From NCBI RefSeq assembly GCF_003533305.1, contig NZ_DOEH01000019.1:1-64000 (forward strand): a DNA stretch of 64,000 nt. The letters run 5' to 3'. The position numbers were made by a program, and so were the translations under genes. Below the pieces are notes generated by a model. It was not told the origin of the DNA, did not search any database, and was given only the letters and a program-made list of their open reading frames with translations. How positions within the stretch are numbered: position 1 is the first letter of the stretch; the number at the start of each line of letters is the position of its first letter. Positions 7,371 to 14,635 of the stretch are shown here, piece by piece. The DNA comes from Providencia sp. (GTDB taxonomy: Bacteria; Pseudomonadota; Gammaproteobacteria; Enterobacterales; Enterobacteriaceae).

Positions 7371-7425
7371 TTTACTAAATTATGTTTAGTAAACACTTGA
7401 CGATAAGTTTAGTATTCAGTAACCT
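7371..7425 (+). promoter_or_regulatory. PL promoter and OL operator
   Basis: TTGACG (7397-7402) and TAACCT (7420-7425) with a 17-bp spacer give the rightward early promoter. Just upstream is a perfect inverted repeat, TTTACTAAA - TTATG - TTTAGTAAA (7371-7393), whose right arm lies 3 bp before the -35. The 18-mer CTTGACGATAAGTTTAGT at 7396-7413 is identical to that in PR on the other strand. Binding of CI or Cro would occlude the promoter. Confidence 0.85.
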
Positions 7426-7464
7426 TTATCACATCAACGGCAAGCAAGACACACCAGCAAGCCA

Positions 7465-7507
7465 TGCTCTTTAAAAATATAGCAGTACGGACAATGACAT
7501 CTTGTCC
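7465..7507 (+). promoter_or_regulatory. nutL-like site (boxA and hairpin) in the PL leader
   Basis: TGCTCTTTA (7465-7473) matches boxA with one change. It is followed 15 nt later by a hairpin, GGACAA - TGACATC - TTGTCC (7489-7507), in the boxB position. With the matching site after cro this forms the pair expected for an N-dependent antitermination system. The N-like gene begins 116 bp downstream. Confidence 0.6.
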
Positions 7508-7623
7508 AACATTTCACTGAGTGAGTTTTGGGATTGGTCATGAACTCTGTAGCCAAAGGCAAAACAGGAATAGTGGATAGAGCGCCACTGGCCAATCACC
7601 AAAACTTATTCAGAGGAGGCAGC

Positions 7624-7950
7624 ATGACAACTTACTTTCAACCGTTAAAAACGTTACCTAAGCAATCAGGTGAGCAGAAAGCAGTAGAAGTTAAACATGT
7701 AAACAGTGATTCATATAAAGCGCGTCAATACGCTAGATATGCAGCTTTCAGGGCTAGAAAACTGGAAGCCGAAGAAATTGCTAAAGCTAACTCAGTGAAG
7801 GAAAAGAAAGTGCGCCCTGTTCTGTCTTTACGGGTGAAACGGGATCACGCAAGTTTAGATAATCGCTGCTTGAATGACGTGGCTATTTACTCAACCACAA
7901 AGTACAGAGAGCAGCCTAAAACAGAGTTTGGGATAACAGCGAGGGCATAA
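7624..7950 (+). CDS. N-like antitermination protein
   Basis: The first gene of the PL transcript. From the ATG at 7624, behind a GAGGAGG site, it is 108 aa. Residues about 28-50 (YKARQYARYAAFRARKLEAEE) form an arginine-rich helix of the kind N proteins use to bind boxB RNA, and residues 61-66 (RPVLSL) echo the R-P-I-L-S-L of lambda N. The protein is strongly basic. N would bind nut RNA with host Nus factors so polymerase reads through early terminators. Position, basic helix and flanking nut sites agree, and overall similarity to lambda N is low, as is usual for this family. Confidence 0.65.
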   Translation: MTTYFQPLKTLPKQSGEQKAVEVKHVNSDSYKARQYARYAAFRARKLEAEEIAKANSVKEKKVRPVLSLRVKRDHASLDNRCLNDVAIYSTTKYREQPKTEFGITARA

Positions 7951-7951
7951 C

Positions 7952-8125
7952 GTGAAATTCATCATCAACTGTCCGGTATGTCATAAAGATTTCGACACAA
8001 GAACGCCAGCCATGCATATCAGGCAGCATCATAAAGACGCTACTGACCATGAGCTAGTGAAGATTAGAAACGCTCGCAGGAATGCGATACACGCAAGCAA
8101 CCACGGCTACGCAAGCCGATTATGA
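7952..8125 (+). CDS. Small C2H2-type zinc-finger-like phage protein, 57 aa
   Basis: A GTG start directly after the N-like gene opens a 57-codon frame: MKFIINCPVCHKDFDTRTPAMHIRQHHKDATDHELVKIRNARRN... The spacing C-x2-C-x12-H-x3-H looks like a single zinc finger followed by a basic tail. Its start is 1 bp from the preceding stop, suggesting coupling. Family unknown. Nucleic-acid binding is inference. Confidence 0.5.
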   Translation: MKFIINCPVCHKDFDTRTPAMHIRQHHKDATDHELVKIRNARRNAIHASNHGYASRL

Positions 8126-8156
8126 GTGATGGAAGTGTTACAGCAAGGGGATGAAT

Positions 8157-8336
8157 ATGCGTCAACCAGTTTATACAAGCACAACGGAGGTACATTTCAC
8201 ATTGTACCGCAAGCCAGAAAGCAATAAGCATGGCGACGAAAGAGGTCGCGTGTGGTTTCATCGATACAGCAACTTTGAAAGATGGTTCTTTAGAGCGCCA
8301 AAACTCATTAGAACAATACCTTTTAAATTAATATGA
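8157..8336 (+). CDS. Hypothetical phage protein, 59 aa
   Basis: MRQPVYTSTTEVHFTLYRKPESNKHGDERGRVWFHRYSNFERWFFRAP..., a basic aromatic-rich small protein. The second ATG of the frame (8157) is preferred because AAGGGG lies 6 nt upstream. It fills a gap in the operon but is not recognised, so confidence is modest. Confidence 0.4.
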   Translation: MRQPVYTSTTEVHFTLYRKPESNKHGDERGRVWFHRYSNFERWFFRAPKLIRTIPFKLI

Positions 8337-8401
8337 GTTAACTAATTACAGTCCATCAAGGTGGGCTGTGGTGAGTTGATTAATAGATAGGAGATAGAGA
8401 T

Positions 8402-8674
8402 ATGTGTGATTGCTTTACTAAATTAGGCGATGACATGGAAAGTCGCATCAAAGCAAAACTACCTGAAGGCGCAAGCCTACGGTCTTCTGGCTGGAAACAA
8501 TCAGGCTTGTTTATGTCTGGTGGCGTCATGTCAGTTAATTATTTCATTGAATACAACGCCAGTTATCAGGAAGTCAAAAAGGACGGCACACCGAAAGCCC
8601 GCCTAACAAAGCAGGATTTTCCAGTTACGTTCTCATTCTGCCCTTTCTGTGGCGTGAAATGTGAAAGCAACTAG
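8402..8674 (+). CDS. Phage protein with C-terminal zinc-ribbon motif, 90 aa
   Basis: MCDCFTKLGDDMESRIKAKLPEG...VTFSFCPFCGVKCESN: paired Cys at the start (CDC) and end (CPFCG-x3-C) could bind one zinc and close the fold. The start follows AGGAGATAGAG. I have seen similar proteins in the early left operons of enterobacterial prophages with no known role. Confidence 0.6.
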   Translation: MCDCFTKLGDDMESRIKAKLPEGASLRSSGWKQSGLFMSGGVMSVNYFIEYNASYQEVKKDGTPKARLTKQDFPVTFSFCPFCGVKCESN

Positions 8675-8703
8675 CATCGTGTTTAGTTAATAACGGAGGG
8701 AGT

Positions 8704-8859
8704 ATGACAATGTTTGAAGTTCAGCTTTTTGCATACGGGCAACACTTTCATTTTATTTTCATTCAAGCTGAAGATATGGAAGATGCAGAAGAGCAAGTGA
8801 ATATTCTAAATTCTATTGATAGTGATGTTAGCTTTCAATTAACAGGGCATTCGAAATAG
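8704..8859 (+). CDS. Small hypothetical phage protein, 51 aa
   Basis: MTMFEVQLFAYGQHFHFIFIQAEDMEDAEEQVNILNSIDS...: strand-helix-strand pattern with an acidic helix in the middle. It has a strong ribosome site (GGAGGGAGT). No family recognised. Start, end and spacing fit the operon, which is the support for calling it. Confidence 0.55.
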   Translation: MTMFEVQLFAYGQHFHFIFIQAEDMEDAEEQVNILNSIDSDVSFQLTGHSK

Positions 8860-8872
8860 TTTAGGAGGGAGT

Positions 8873-9106
8873 ATGACAGATAAAACAGGCGGAGCAGCTT
8901 TTCCAATTCCAGCAACAGAATTGCATGGCACTGCCACAGGCATGAATTTACGTGATTATCTAGCTGCCAAATGTATGCAAGGTGATTGGGCTGCACAACA
9001 AGAAGAGAATGGATTCTTTTCTCATGAATGCACGGATGAGCATTTAGAAAAATTTGCAGCATTCTACTACCGCATGGCAGATGCAATGTTAAAGGCTAGG
9101 GGGTGA
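8873..9106 (+). CDS. Hypothetical phage protein, 77 aa
   Basis: The central GMNLRDYLAAKCMQGDWAA and the ending FYYRMADAMLKARG match a small protein family common in lambdoid prophages (typically G-M-T-L-R-D-Y-F-A-A-K-A-M-Q-G), function unknown. Start behind AGGAGGGAGT. A predicted helical cytoplasmic protein. Confidence 0.65.
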   Translation: MTDKTGGAAFPIPATELHGTATGMNLRDYLAAKCMQGDWAAQQEENGFFSHECTDEHLEKFAAFYYRMADAMLKARG

Positions 9107-9107
9107 T

Positions 9108-9364
9108 ATGGATTTAAGCATAGTCCAGCGCCGTGGGTTGCAGCTGAATTCTTGGATGGATTTAACATTAAAGATGAGAAATACGGTAGGCACATTGCAT
9201 TCACTCCGAAACAGAATAACGCCCATCTAATCGCAGCAGCACCTGAGTTATTATCCACACTGCAATTAATCATTAGTTATCACGACGATGGTAACGAAGG
9301 GTTGCATCGTGAAGATTTAGAGATGGCACGTAAAGCAATCGCAAAAGCCCTCGGTCAGCAGTAA
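9108..9364 (+). pseudogene. Small phage protein gene with probable 1-base frameshift near the start
   Basis: The ATG at 9108 begins a frame that is lost after a few codons, while another frame reads YGFKHSPAPWVAAEFLDGFNIKDEKYGRHIAFTPKQ... and ends NAHLIAAAPELLSTLQ... The combination T/S-P-x-P-W near the start and N-A-H-L-I-A-A-A-P-E-L-L in the middle is a frequent prophage family. No start codon precedes FKHSPAPW in that frame, because a TGA lies at 9104-9106. The simplest reading is a single-base loss just after the ATG (around 9111). Translation could still start at the TTG at 9152, giving a 70-aa truncated protein. Confidence 0.55.
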
Positions 9365-9427
9365 CTCACCACTTAATCATTCATATCGCTATTATATAGT
9401 GAGGAATACGCACATAAGGAATTAATT

Positions 9428-9628
9428 ATGAAATTCACAGAAGCAGAAAGTAATCCAATTGCAAATAACAATAAACCAGTTCAAGCCGTAACTATCGGTA
9501 AGATAACGATTTCACAGTTTGGCGATGGACAGCTATGGATAGAAGAACCAAGCGGTGAGCATGGCGGCTCATTCAAAGAGTCCGATATCGCTAAATTACT
9601 TGAAGAATATCATGCCAAAAACTTCTAA
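9428..9628 (+). CDS. Hypothetical phage protein, 66 aa
   Basis: MKFTEAESNPIANNNKPVQAVTIGKITISQFGDGQLWIEEPSGEHGGSFKESDIAKLLEEYHAKNF: a beta-rich core then a C-terminal helix. Ribosome site AAGGA is 8 nt upstream. The family is familiar from prophage left arms but has no assigned function. Confidence 0.55.
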   Translation: MKFTEAESNPIANNNKPVQAVTIGKITISQFGDGQLWIEEPSGEHGGSFKESDIAKLLEEYHAKNF

Positions 9629-9648
9629 ACGCACATAAGGAATAGGAA

Positions 9649-9987
9649 ATGGCAAATGAATTAGTCGTAATTGAGAAGTCGACAGCGCTTGAAGTATTTA
9701 AGTCATCGGATAGCGTCGAAGATATCATTCGTAAAGTAGAGCAAGAAGTTAACTCTTTTATTCCTGATGTCACCACTGTTAAAGGTCGCATCGGCTGCCC
9801 ATGCTGTGGTCACAATGAATTTCACAAGGTTAAAAGCGGAGGTGAATGTGAGATTTGCAGCGGGACAGGCTCAGTTATAGATGCCGAGTTTGCTCAATAC
9901 TGTAATGAATCCGATTTTGATGTTAACGAACATATTCATATAGCTATAGAAGTAAATAACAGATTTATATCCCTAGGCATCATCTAG
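9649..9987 (+). CDS. Chimeric phage protein: helical N-terminus joined to a zinc-ribbon tail
   Basis: Residues 1-47 (MANELVVIEKSTALEVFKSSDSVEDIIRKVEQEV ... PDVTTVKGR) look like the start of a longer phage coiled-coil protein that normally continues with a K-S-K-T helix. After KGR the sequence changes to IGCPCCGHNEFHKVKSGGECEICSGTG, a four-Cys zinc ribbon (C-x2-C-x17-C-x2-C), then an acidic tail. The abrupt junction near 9790 suggests a deletion or illegitimate recombination fused two genes in frame. Start behind AAGGAATAGG. Function unknown. Confidence 0.6.
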   Translation: MANELVVIEKSTALEVFKSSDSVEDIIRKVEQEVNSFIPDVTTVKGRIGCPCCGHNEFHKVKSGGECEICSGTGSVIDAEFAQYCNESDFDVNEHIHIAIEVNNRFISLGII

Positions 9988-10060
9988 CAGTAACCCACCG
10001 CACCAACACCAGAACACTTTCAATAACAATCGCTATCAATCGATACGTGAGGGATTTCTT

Positions 10061-10210
10061 ATGCCAAAAATTAACGAATTGAAACGTCAGGAACTCAGCT
10101 ATCGACTGAATAGCGAGAGCTTCAAGGATGAAGTTAAAAACAAAATTAAGTGGGATTGGATAGCTGTTGTTATCGCCCTACTCATTATTTTAACGCTGAT
10201 ATCGAGGTGA
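10061..10210 (+). CDS. Small tail-anchored membrane protein, 49 aa
   Basis: ATG at 10061 after GTGAGGGA. MPKINELKRQELSYRLNSESFKDEVKNKIKWDW is a charged helix, followed by AVVIALLIILTLIS, a single C-terminal membrane span, and ends at a TGA. It resembles the size and build of many phage membrane-targeting small proteins. Family not recognised. Confidence 0.55.
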   Translation: MPKINELKRQELSYRLNSESFKDEVKNKIKWDWIAVVIALLIILTLISR

Positions 10211-10213
10211 CTT

Positions 10214-10444
10214 ATGCCAGTGAATATCCTAACCGATGGCTATAAGCCAGATATAAGCCCTTACAAAAACCACTCGCTAACCATGGAAGGTTACGAACTA
10301 AAAAGCTTGCGTGGCGACACTAACGCGATATTTAGGGCAATGGAAAGCCCTTTTGAAGATGTCATTGAGTATGCAGCTAGCAAGGGAACGCTAGATGAAC
10401 TCATTCAAATGGCAATCGAGAAAAAAGGTAAGGACGCAGCATGA
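10214..10444 (+). CDS. Hypothetical phage protein, 76 aa
   Basis: MPVNILTDGYKPDISPYKNHSLTMEGYELKSLRGDTN...: starts 3 bp after the previous stop and overlaps the next gene by 4 bp (ATGA). Mixed soluble protein with no recognisable motif. It lies just upstream of the recombination module. Confidence 0.55.
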   Translation: MPVNILTDGYKPDISPYKNHSLTMEGYELKSLRGDTNAIFRAMESPFEDVIEYAASKGTLDELIQMAIEKKGKDAA

Positions 10445-10647
10445 GAATTTCAGAGTATGAAAATTTCGTCACCATTCCAGACCGTGAGCACCTAGCAAAT
10501 CAGGATGATGAGCTAATAAATGCCACTACTGAATTAATTTGGAATGCCCTTCCCTCTTCAGTCAAAAAGAAAATGACTGAGCAAGAATCAGACGAAGCAT
10601 GGAAAGCTTGGTTTGAGCTAGCCAAAAGCGAAAGGAGGCTATTGTGA
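10441..10647 (+). CDS. Hypothetical phage protein, 68 aa
   Basis: MRISEYENFVTIPDREHLANQDDELINATTELIWNALP...: acidic, predicted helical. It overlaps both neighbours by 4 bp, so it is coupled to recT. The lambda gene in the comparable place is gam (RecBCD inhibitor), but I see no similarity to Gam or Abc, so no function is given. Confidence 0.55.
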   Translation: MRISEYENFVTIPDREHLANQDDELINATTELIWNALPSSVKKKMTEQESDEAWKAWFELAKSERRLL

Positions 10648-11570
10648 GTACAGCAGTTCAAAAGGTATACGAAATTATTAACCCACTCAAAACGGAATTT
10701 GAGCAGGTATGCAGCGAGCCAAGCATAGCATTTAAAAGGGAGTCTGAATTTGCTATGCAGCTATTCGCAAATAACGATTATCTAGCAACTGTCGCTGTGA
10801 ATAATGTTGTTTCAGTTCGAAGTGCTGTGATGAATATCGCAGCTATCGGTATTAGTTTGAATCCAGCACAAAAACTGGCTTATCTAGTTCCTCGCGATAA
10901 AAAAATATGCCTCGATATTAGTTACATGGGGTTGATGCACATCGCCCAGCAATCAGGTGCTATTGACTGGTGCCAATCTAGCATTGTTCGAAACAATGAT
11001 AATTTCCAGCTCACATCAATAGATACAGCCCCTCGTCACGAATATAACGCCTTTGCTACTCAAGAACAGAGAGGCGAAATTGTTGGCGCTTATACGGTAG
11101 TTAAAACGAAAACAGGCGATTACTTAACTCACACAATGGCTATTGCAGATATATACGCAATCCGCGAAAGGTCATCAGCTTGGAAAGCTTGGATATCTAA
11201 AAAGGAAAAATGCCCTTGGGTTACAGATGAAGAGCAAATGATCCTGAAAACTGTTGTTAAGCAAGCCGCTAAATACTGGCCTCGCAGGGAGCGACTAGAT
11301 CAAGCCATTGACTACGTTAACACTGAATCTGGCGAAGGCATCGACTTTAAAAGCGAACAGTCACAACCTCGCGATGTTACGCCAGCCAGTGAACAACAAA
11401 TGGAAGATATCACAGAACTAATGATTAAGGTCAACGGTGAATGGAGCGACGCATTCATGACATTCATTAGTAAACGATTTAAGCGTCAAATATCACATCC
11501 AACTGAGATAACCGCTTTTGAGGCTAATGACATTATCGACATGCTAAGGAAAAAGGCAGAAGGAAAATGA
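10644..11570 (+). CDS. recT: RecT-family single-strand annealing recombinase
   Basis: The 308-aa protein shows the RecT/Bet family core: [19 protein letters not shown] near residues 32-50, [25 protein letters not shown] near 57-85, and [19 protein letters not shown] near 89-107. It would anneal complementary strands made by the neighbouring exonuclease during phage recombination and circularisation. It begins at GTG (10644) overlapping the previous stop, and its own stop overlaps the exonuclease ATG. The last 60 residues are a variable charged tail. Confidence 0.95.
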   Translation: MSTAVQKVYEIINPLKTEFEQVCSEPSIAFKRESEFAMQLFANNDYLATVAVNNVVSVRSAVMNIAAIGISLNPAQKLAYLVPRDKKICLDISYMGLMHIAQQSGAIDWCQSSIVRNNDNFQLTSIDTAPRHEYNAFATQEQRGEIVGAYTVVKTKTGDYLTHTMAIADIYAIRERSSAWKAWISKKEKCPWVTDEEQMILKTVVKQAAKYWPRRERLDQAIDYVNTESGEGIDFKSEQSQPRDVTPASEQQMEDITELMIKVNGEWSDAFMTFISKRFKRQISHPTEITAFEANDIIDMLRKKAEGK

Positions 11571-12277
11571 TTAACAATGACATCATTCTAAGCAAAACAG
11601 GCATCGATTTAACCAAAGTAGAGCAAGGAAGCGAAGAGTGGTTGTCAATAAGGCTAGGCGTTGTGACTTCCTCTGAGGCATGGAAAGTCATATCAAAACC
11701 AAGGTCTGGTACTAAATGGTCAGACACAAAGAAAACATATCTAAACACCCTTATTGGTGAAGTTTGCACGGGAGTTTACAAGGAAGTATCAGCAAGGACG
11801 CTGGAATGGGGTAAAAACTACGAATTAGAAGCAAGGATGACATTCGAATTTTACACCGGATTAACGGTAAAGGAAGTGCCAATAATATTCAAAGACGAGC
11901 AATTACGGATAGCTTGCTCACCAGACGGCATTTGTAGTGACGGCTCAGGATTAGAGCTTAAATGCCCGAATAACACGGACGTATTTATCGACTTAGCATT
12001 GAACGGAATCGATGCAATGAAAAAGGAATATGTGGCTCAAGTTCAATATTCCATGTGGGTTACAGGTAAGGATATCTGGCACTTTGCAAATTTTGACCCA
12101 CGAATGCCAGCAGGGAAAGAAATCGCATATTTCCCTGTTGAGCGTGACGAAAACATGATGAAAGAGTTTGACGAATTAGTACCCGAGTTCATTGAAGTAA
12201 TGGATCAGGGTTTAAATAAATTAGGTATTCAATTTGGCAACCAGTGGAGATCATATGTCAAACAAGAATCAATGTAG
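11567..12277 (+). CDS. YqaJ/lambda-Exo family 5'-3' exonuclease
   Basis: A 236-aa nuclease of the PD-(D/E)XK superfamily. GSEEWLSIRLGVVTSSEAWKV (residues 21-41) is the conserved N-terminal motif. The metal-binding residues fit D120 in ACSPDGI and E130/K132 in LELKCP, and EYVAQVQYSMWVTG near 170 is the typical Q-x-Q-x-x-M-W-V helix. It would resect double-stranded ends to feed RecT. The gene is coupled to recT by ATGA and overlaps ssb by 23 bp, forming a Red-like synaptase-exonuclease module. Confidence 0.95.
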   Translation: MINNDIILSKTGIDLTKVEQGSEEWLSIRLGVVTSSEAWKVISKPRSGTKWSDTKKTYLNTLIGEVCTGVYKEVSARTLEWGKNYELEARMTFEFYTGLTVKEVPIIFKDEQLRIACSPDGICSDGSGLELKCPNNTDVFIDLALNGIDAMKKEYVAQVQYSMWVTGKDIWHFANFDPRMPAGKEIAYFPVERDENMMKEFDELVPEFIEVMDQGLNKLGIQFGNQWRSYVKQESM

Positions 12278-12695
12278 CTTTACAGGCCGCATAGGAAATG
12301 ACTTGGAATTAAAATATTCAGCAAAAGGCGATGCGGTTTTAAGTATTAACCTTGCAGTATCTAAACAATATAAGGATTCACAAGGTAAAAAGCAGGAAAA
12401 AACCACTTGGGTTCGCTTGGTAGCATTTAGGCATCACGCAGATTTTCTTAAAAATTACGCGAAGAAAGGCTCATCGCTTCGAGTTGAGGCAGAATATATT
12501 GAGCGAAAATGGCAAGACCAAAATGGAGCAGATAGATATACGTCTGAGTTTTATATTACTGATGTAGAAATAACTAGCGGATGGGCTGAGCAGCAAAGTC
12601 AGCAAAATAACCAACAAACTGGATGGGGACAACCTCAGCAACCAGCTCAGCAAAACTTCGAGCCACCACAGGACCTTGAAGATATCCCCTTCTGA
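12255..12695 (+). CDS. ssb: Single-stranded DNA-binding protein (phage)
   Basis: From ATG 12255 (GTGGAG upstream) the protein is 146 aa. It has an OB-fold (SFTGRIGNDLELKYSAKGDAVLSINLAVSK ... TTWVRLVAF), then a Gln-rich linker (residues about 105-137) and the acidic tip DLEDIPF used to recruit partners. Host SSB is about 175 aa, so this is a shorter phage paralogue. Translation would begin inside the end of the exonuclease gene. Confidence 0.92.
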   Translation: MSNKNQCSFTGRIGNDLELKYSAKGDAVLSINLAVSKQYKDSQGKKQEKTTWVRLVAFRHHADFLKNYAKKGSSLRVEAEYIERKWQDQNGADRYTSEFYITDVEITSGWAEQQSQQNNQQTGWGQPQQPAQQNFEPPQDLEDIPF

Positions 12696-12730
12696 CCTTT
12701 CCCTATGTGATTTAACCAAAGGATATAACC

Positions 12731-13069
12731 ATGAAAACTCTACATGGACGCTGCATCCAACAATGGAAGCGGCGATTCAAGCATATTTGTGATTCGAAGG
12801 TTTCACCCTATTTCAGAAAGCGCGACTTAAATGGATTTTGCCGTGAATCTGGCGTCATTACTGCCGATATGATGATTTTAAATATGGCAGAAGGAAATGC
12901 CAAATTTGATTTTAGTGGAAAGCGACACGGATGGTCGTCTGAATTTTCAAAGTTCTTTGACGAGAACCGAGAAAAATATATGACCGAAGCTCGTTTGTTT
13001 CTCAATGAAGAAGCTACTAACGACGAAATAGACGACTTAATCGAAGAAGAGATTTCAAACTGGAATTAA
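12731..13069 (+). CDS. Hypothetical phage protein, 112 aa
   Basis: MKTLHGRCIQQWKRRFKHICDSKVSPYFRKRDLNGFCRE... The basic first third and very acidic C-terminus (EEATNDEIDDLIEEEI) make a polar protein. The start has AAGGATAT upstream. Not recognised. It is co-transcribed with ssb, so a role in DNA metabolism is possible but not shown. Confidence 0.6.
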   Translation: MKTLHGRCIQQWKRRFKHICDSKVSPYFRKRDLNGFCRESGVITADMMILNMAEGNAKFDFSGKRHGWSSEFSKFFDENREKYMTEARLFLNEEATNDEIDDLIEEEISNWN

Positions 13070-13111
13070 TTCAAGGATATATTTGCAAGGATGCAAACAG
13101 GAGATAGATAT

Positions 13112-13450
13112 ATGACAAGTAAACTCAAAAAAGAAATAAGCAGCATTATGGATAGAGCAGCAATGGGTAATGCGACCGTCTGTATATTAAATCGCTTCGC
13201 CAGCACTGTTCAGGTAGCTGCATTTTTAATTAGCAAAGGCAAAGCAAAAGAAGCTACTGACTGGCTATATGGCGCTTTGGAATGGGACTCCGAGGTTGAT
13301 ATTTTTGGCGACCTGAAAGATAGCGACGGCAATTCAGAAGATGTTCAGACTTGGTTTGACAAGCAAATGGAAGGCGAAATTAGCTTTGCAGAAGCAATTG
13401 AATTAATCCGCAAACATTACACCGAACTAGAAAAGCTACGGACAGCTTAA
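13112..13450 (+). CDS. Hypothetical phage protein, 112 aa
   Basis: From ATG 13112, 6 nt after AGGAGATAG, MTSKLKKEISSIMDRAAMGNATVCILNRFASTVQVAAFLISKGKAKEATDWLYGAL... The family is unknown. It is predicted mostly helical with an acidic C-terminal half. The longer frame from 13091 lacks a ribosome site. Confidence 0.55.
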   Translation: MTSKLKKEISSIMDRAAMGNATVCILNRFASTVQVAAFLISKGKAKEATDWLYGALEWDSEVDIFGDLKDSDGNSEDVQTWFDKQMEGEISFAEAIELIRKHYTELEKLRTA

Positions 13451-13475
13451 TTTAACTCGCAGGGATGCAATGAAT

Positions 13476-13503
13476 AAAAAAAGCCGACACAGGGAGCATC
13501 GGC
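13476..13503 (-). terminator. Hairpin with T-run on the minus strand inside the PL operon
   Basis: Read on the minus strand, GCCGA - 11-nt loop - TCGGC is followed by seven T (13482-13476), an intrinsic-terminator shape pointing against the operon. It lies in the 167-bp gap 13451-13617, in which no convincing gene is seen. The stem is only 5 bp, so it could be fortuitous. Confidence 0.35.
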
Positions 13504-13617
13504 GAGGACTACAAAAATAATTAGAAAGTTCAAATTAACTATAGATTATAAATTAAAAATAGTTATGAATTATTTTAATCCTAGCGATTAAATAGATGCA
13601 ATGAAGAGGAGTGAATA

Positions 13618-13899
13618 ATGGCAATAGTTCAGTTTTACATAGCTGACAGTAAAGACGAAAACCCATCAGAAATTACCAACAACCTACGCTATGAATTACC
13701 AGACGACCATAACTTCAGTGCTGATGATGACCTAGATTTATGCATTGAAGAATGCACTGGATATTATCACCATGACTGTGATGGATGGGAGAGCAGATTT
13801 CCATGTTTATTCATGCTCTGGATTGACGATGAATACCTAGGGATATTTGAGGTTGAGCGTGAATTTGAGCCAGTGTTTTCAGCTAAAAAGGTGGAGTGA
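13618..13899 (+). CDS. Hypothetical acidic phage protein, 93 aa
   Basis: MAIVQFYIADSKDENPSEITNNLRYELPDDHNFSADDDLDLCIEECTGYYHHDCDGWESRFP...: strongly acidic with a Cys/His-rich centre (CIEECTGYYHHDCDGW). It resembles phage proteins found between the recombination genes and int, with no known role. Its stop overlaps the next start region (GTGATG). Confidence 0.6.
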   Translation: MAIVQFYIADSKDENPSEITNNLRYELPDDHNFSADDDLDLCIEECTGYYHHDCDGWESRFPCLFMLWIDDEYLGIFEVEREFEPVFSAKKVE

Positions 13900-14120
13900 T
13901 GAATAAATCATTAACAGACCGTCAAATCGTAGATATAGCTAATGAACTGGCACGTGTTTACTATAAGCGTCTAGGTTATGAAGTGCCATTTGGTTATCGC
14001 TTTGACAAAGCCAGTCATCCGCAAGAGATTGCGTTATTCGATATGGCCTGCATTGCTTTTGATGTCCTGCGCGAAACTAGCGTTATGGATGCGTTGAGTA
14101 ACTTTGAGGATGATGAGTGA
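13899..14120 (+). CDS. Hypothetical phage protein, 73 aa
   Basis: ATG 13899, one base into the previous stop and behind GGTGGAG: MNKSLTDRQIVDIANELARVYYKRLGYEVPFGYRFDKASHPQEIALFDMACIAFDVL... A helical protein of a type common in lambdoid prophages, unknown function. Coupled on both sides. Confidence 0.6.
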   Translation: MNKSLTDRQIVDIANELARVYYKRLGYEVPFGYRFDKASHPQEIALFDMACIAFDVLRETSVMDALSNFEDDE

Positions 14121-14467
14121 TGGATAAATCAAGGCAGCAATTTGAAGAGTTTATTAAGTTTCACATGGATGATGCAGAAATAAATAATAAATTCGAAACA
14201 GCAAATAAAGGAATGAATTACGCTGACCAACATGTAGATATTATGTGGATTAGCTGGCAAGAATCACGCGAGAGTTTAATTAATAACTTGCCAGAAAGTA
14301 TTAAATGCCCTACAGCACCAGAATTAATATGGCTACAAGTTGACCCTGAACCAGAGGAGATAAATAAACCGGAGTTTCCAGTTAATTTACGTAGTGATGA
14401 TGTAACTTGGTGTGCAGGCAGAATTCATCCAACTGACACGTTATATATTCGTGCTGATTTAATTTAA
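14120..14467 (+). CDS. Hypothetical phage protein, 115 aa
   Basis: ATG 14120 overlaps the preceding TGA. MDKSRQQFEEFIKFHMDDAEINNKF ... AWQ-type helix (IMWISWQESRESLI) then a short beta-rich tail. The M-x-x-S-R-x-x-F-E-x-W/F start is frequent in lambdoid left-arm proteins of unknown role. The two preceding genes and this one form a tightly coupled trio. Confidence 0.6.
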   Translation: MDKSRQQFEEFIKFHMDDAEINNKFETANKGMNYADQHVDIMWISWQESRESLINNLPESIKCPTAPELIWLQVDPEPEEINKPEFPVNLRSDDVTWCAGRIHPTDTLYIRADLI

Positions 14468-14479
14468 AAGTAAATAACC

Positions 14480-14635
14480 ATGCAAATAATCGGATATGTA
14501 TTACTCATGCTAATACAGGGTTCTGCTGTGCCTGTTACAGAGCAAATATACACACAGCAAGAATGCGAGACCCGTGCTATGCAGATAATGCAGGTGCGGG
14601 ATGTTGAAATGGTTTGTGGAGAGGTGATTAGATAA
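14480..14635 (+). CDS. Small exported or membrane phage protein, 51 aa (DUF1482-like?)
   Basis: MQIIGYVLLMLIQGSAVPVTEQIYTQQECETRAMQIMQVRDVEMVCGEVIR: a hydrophobic start like a signal peptide and two Cys that could pair in the periplasm, the build of DUF1482 phage proteins. The family call is tentative. Its stop shares one base with the next start (TAATG). Confidence 0.5.
   Translation: MQIIGYVLLMLIQGSAVPVTEQIYTQQECETRAMQIMQVRDVEMVCGEVIR

Noticed and set aside
13471..13521. 16-codon ORF MNKKSRHREHRRGLQK in the gap 13451-13617
   Set aside because: No ribosome site at proper distance, and the sequence coincides with the hairpin arms. Noted only as part of the hairpin.
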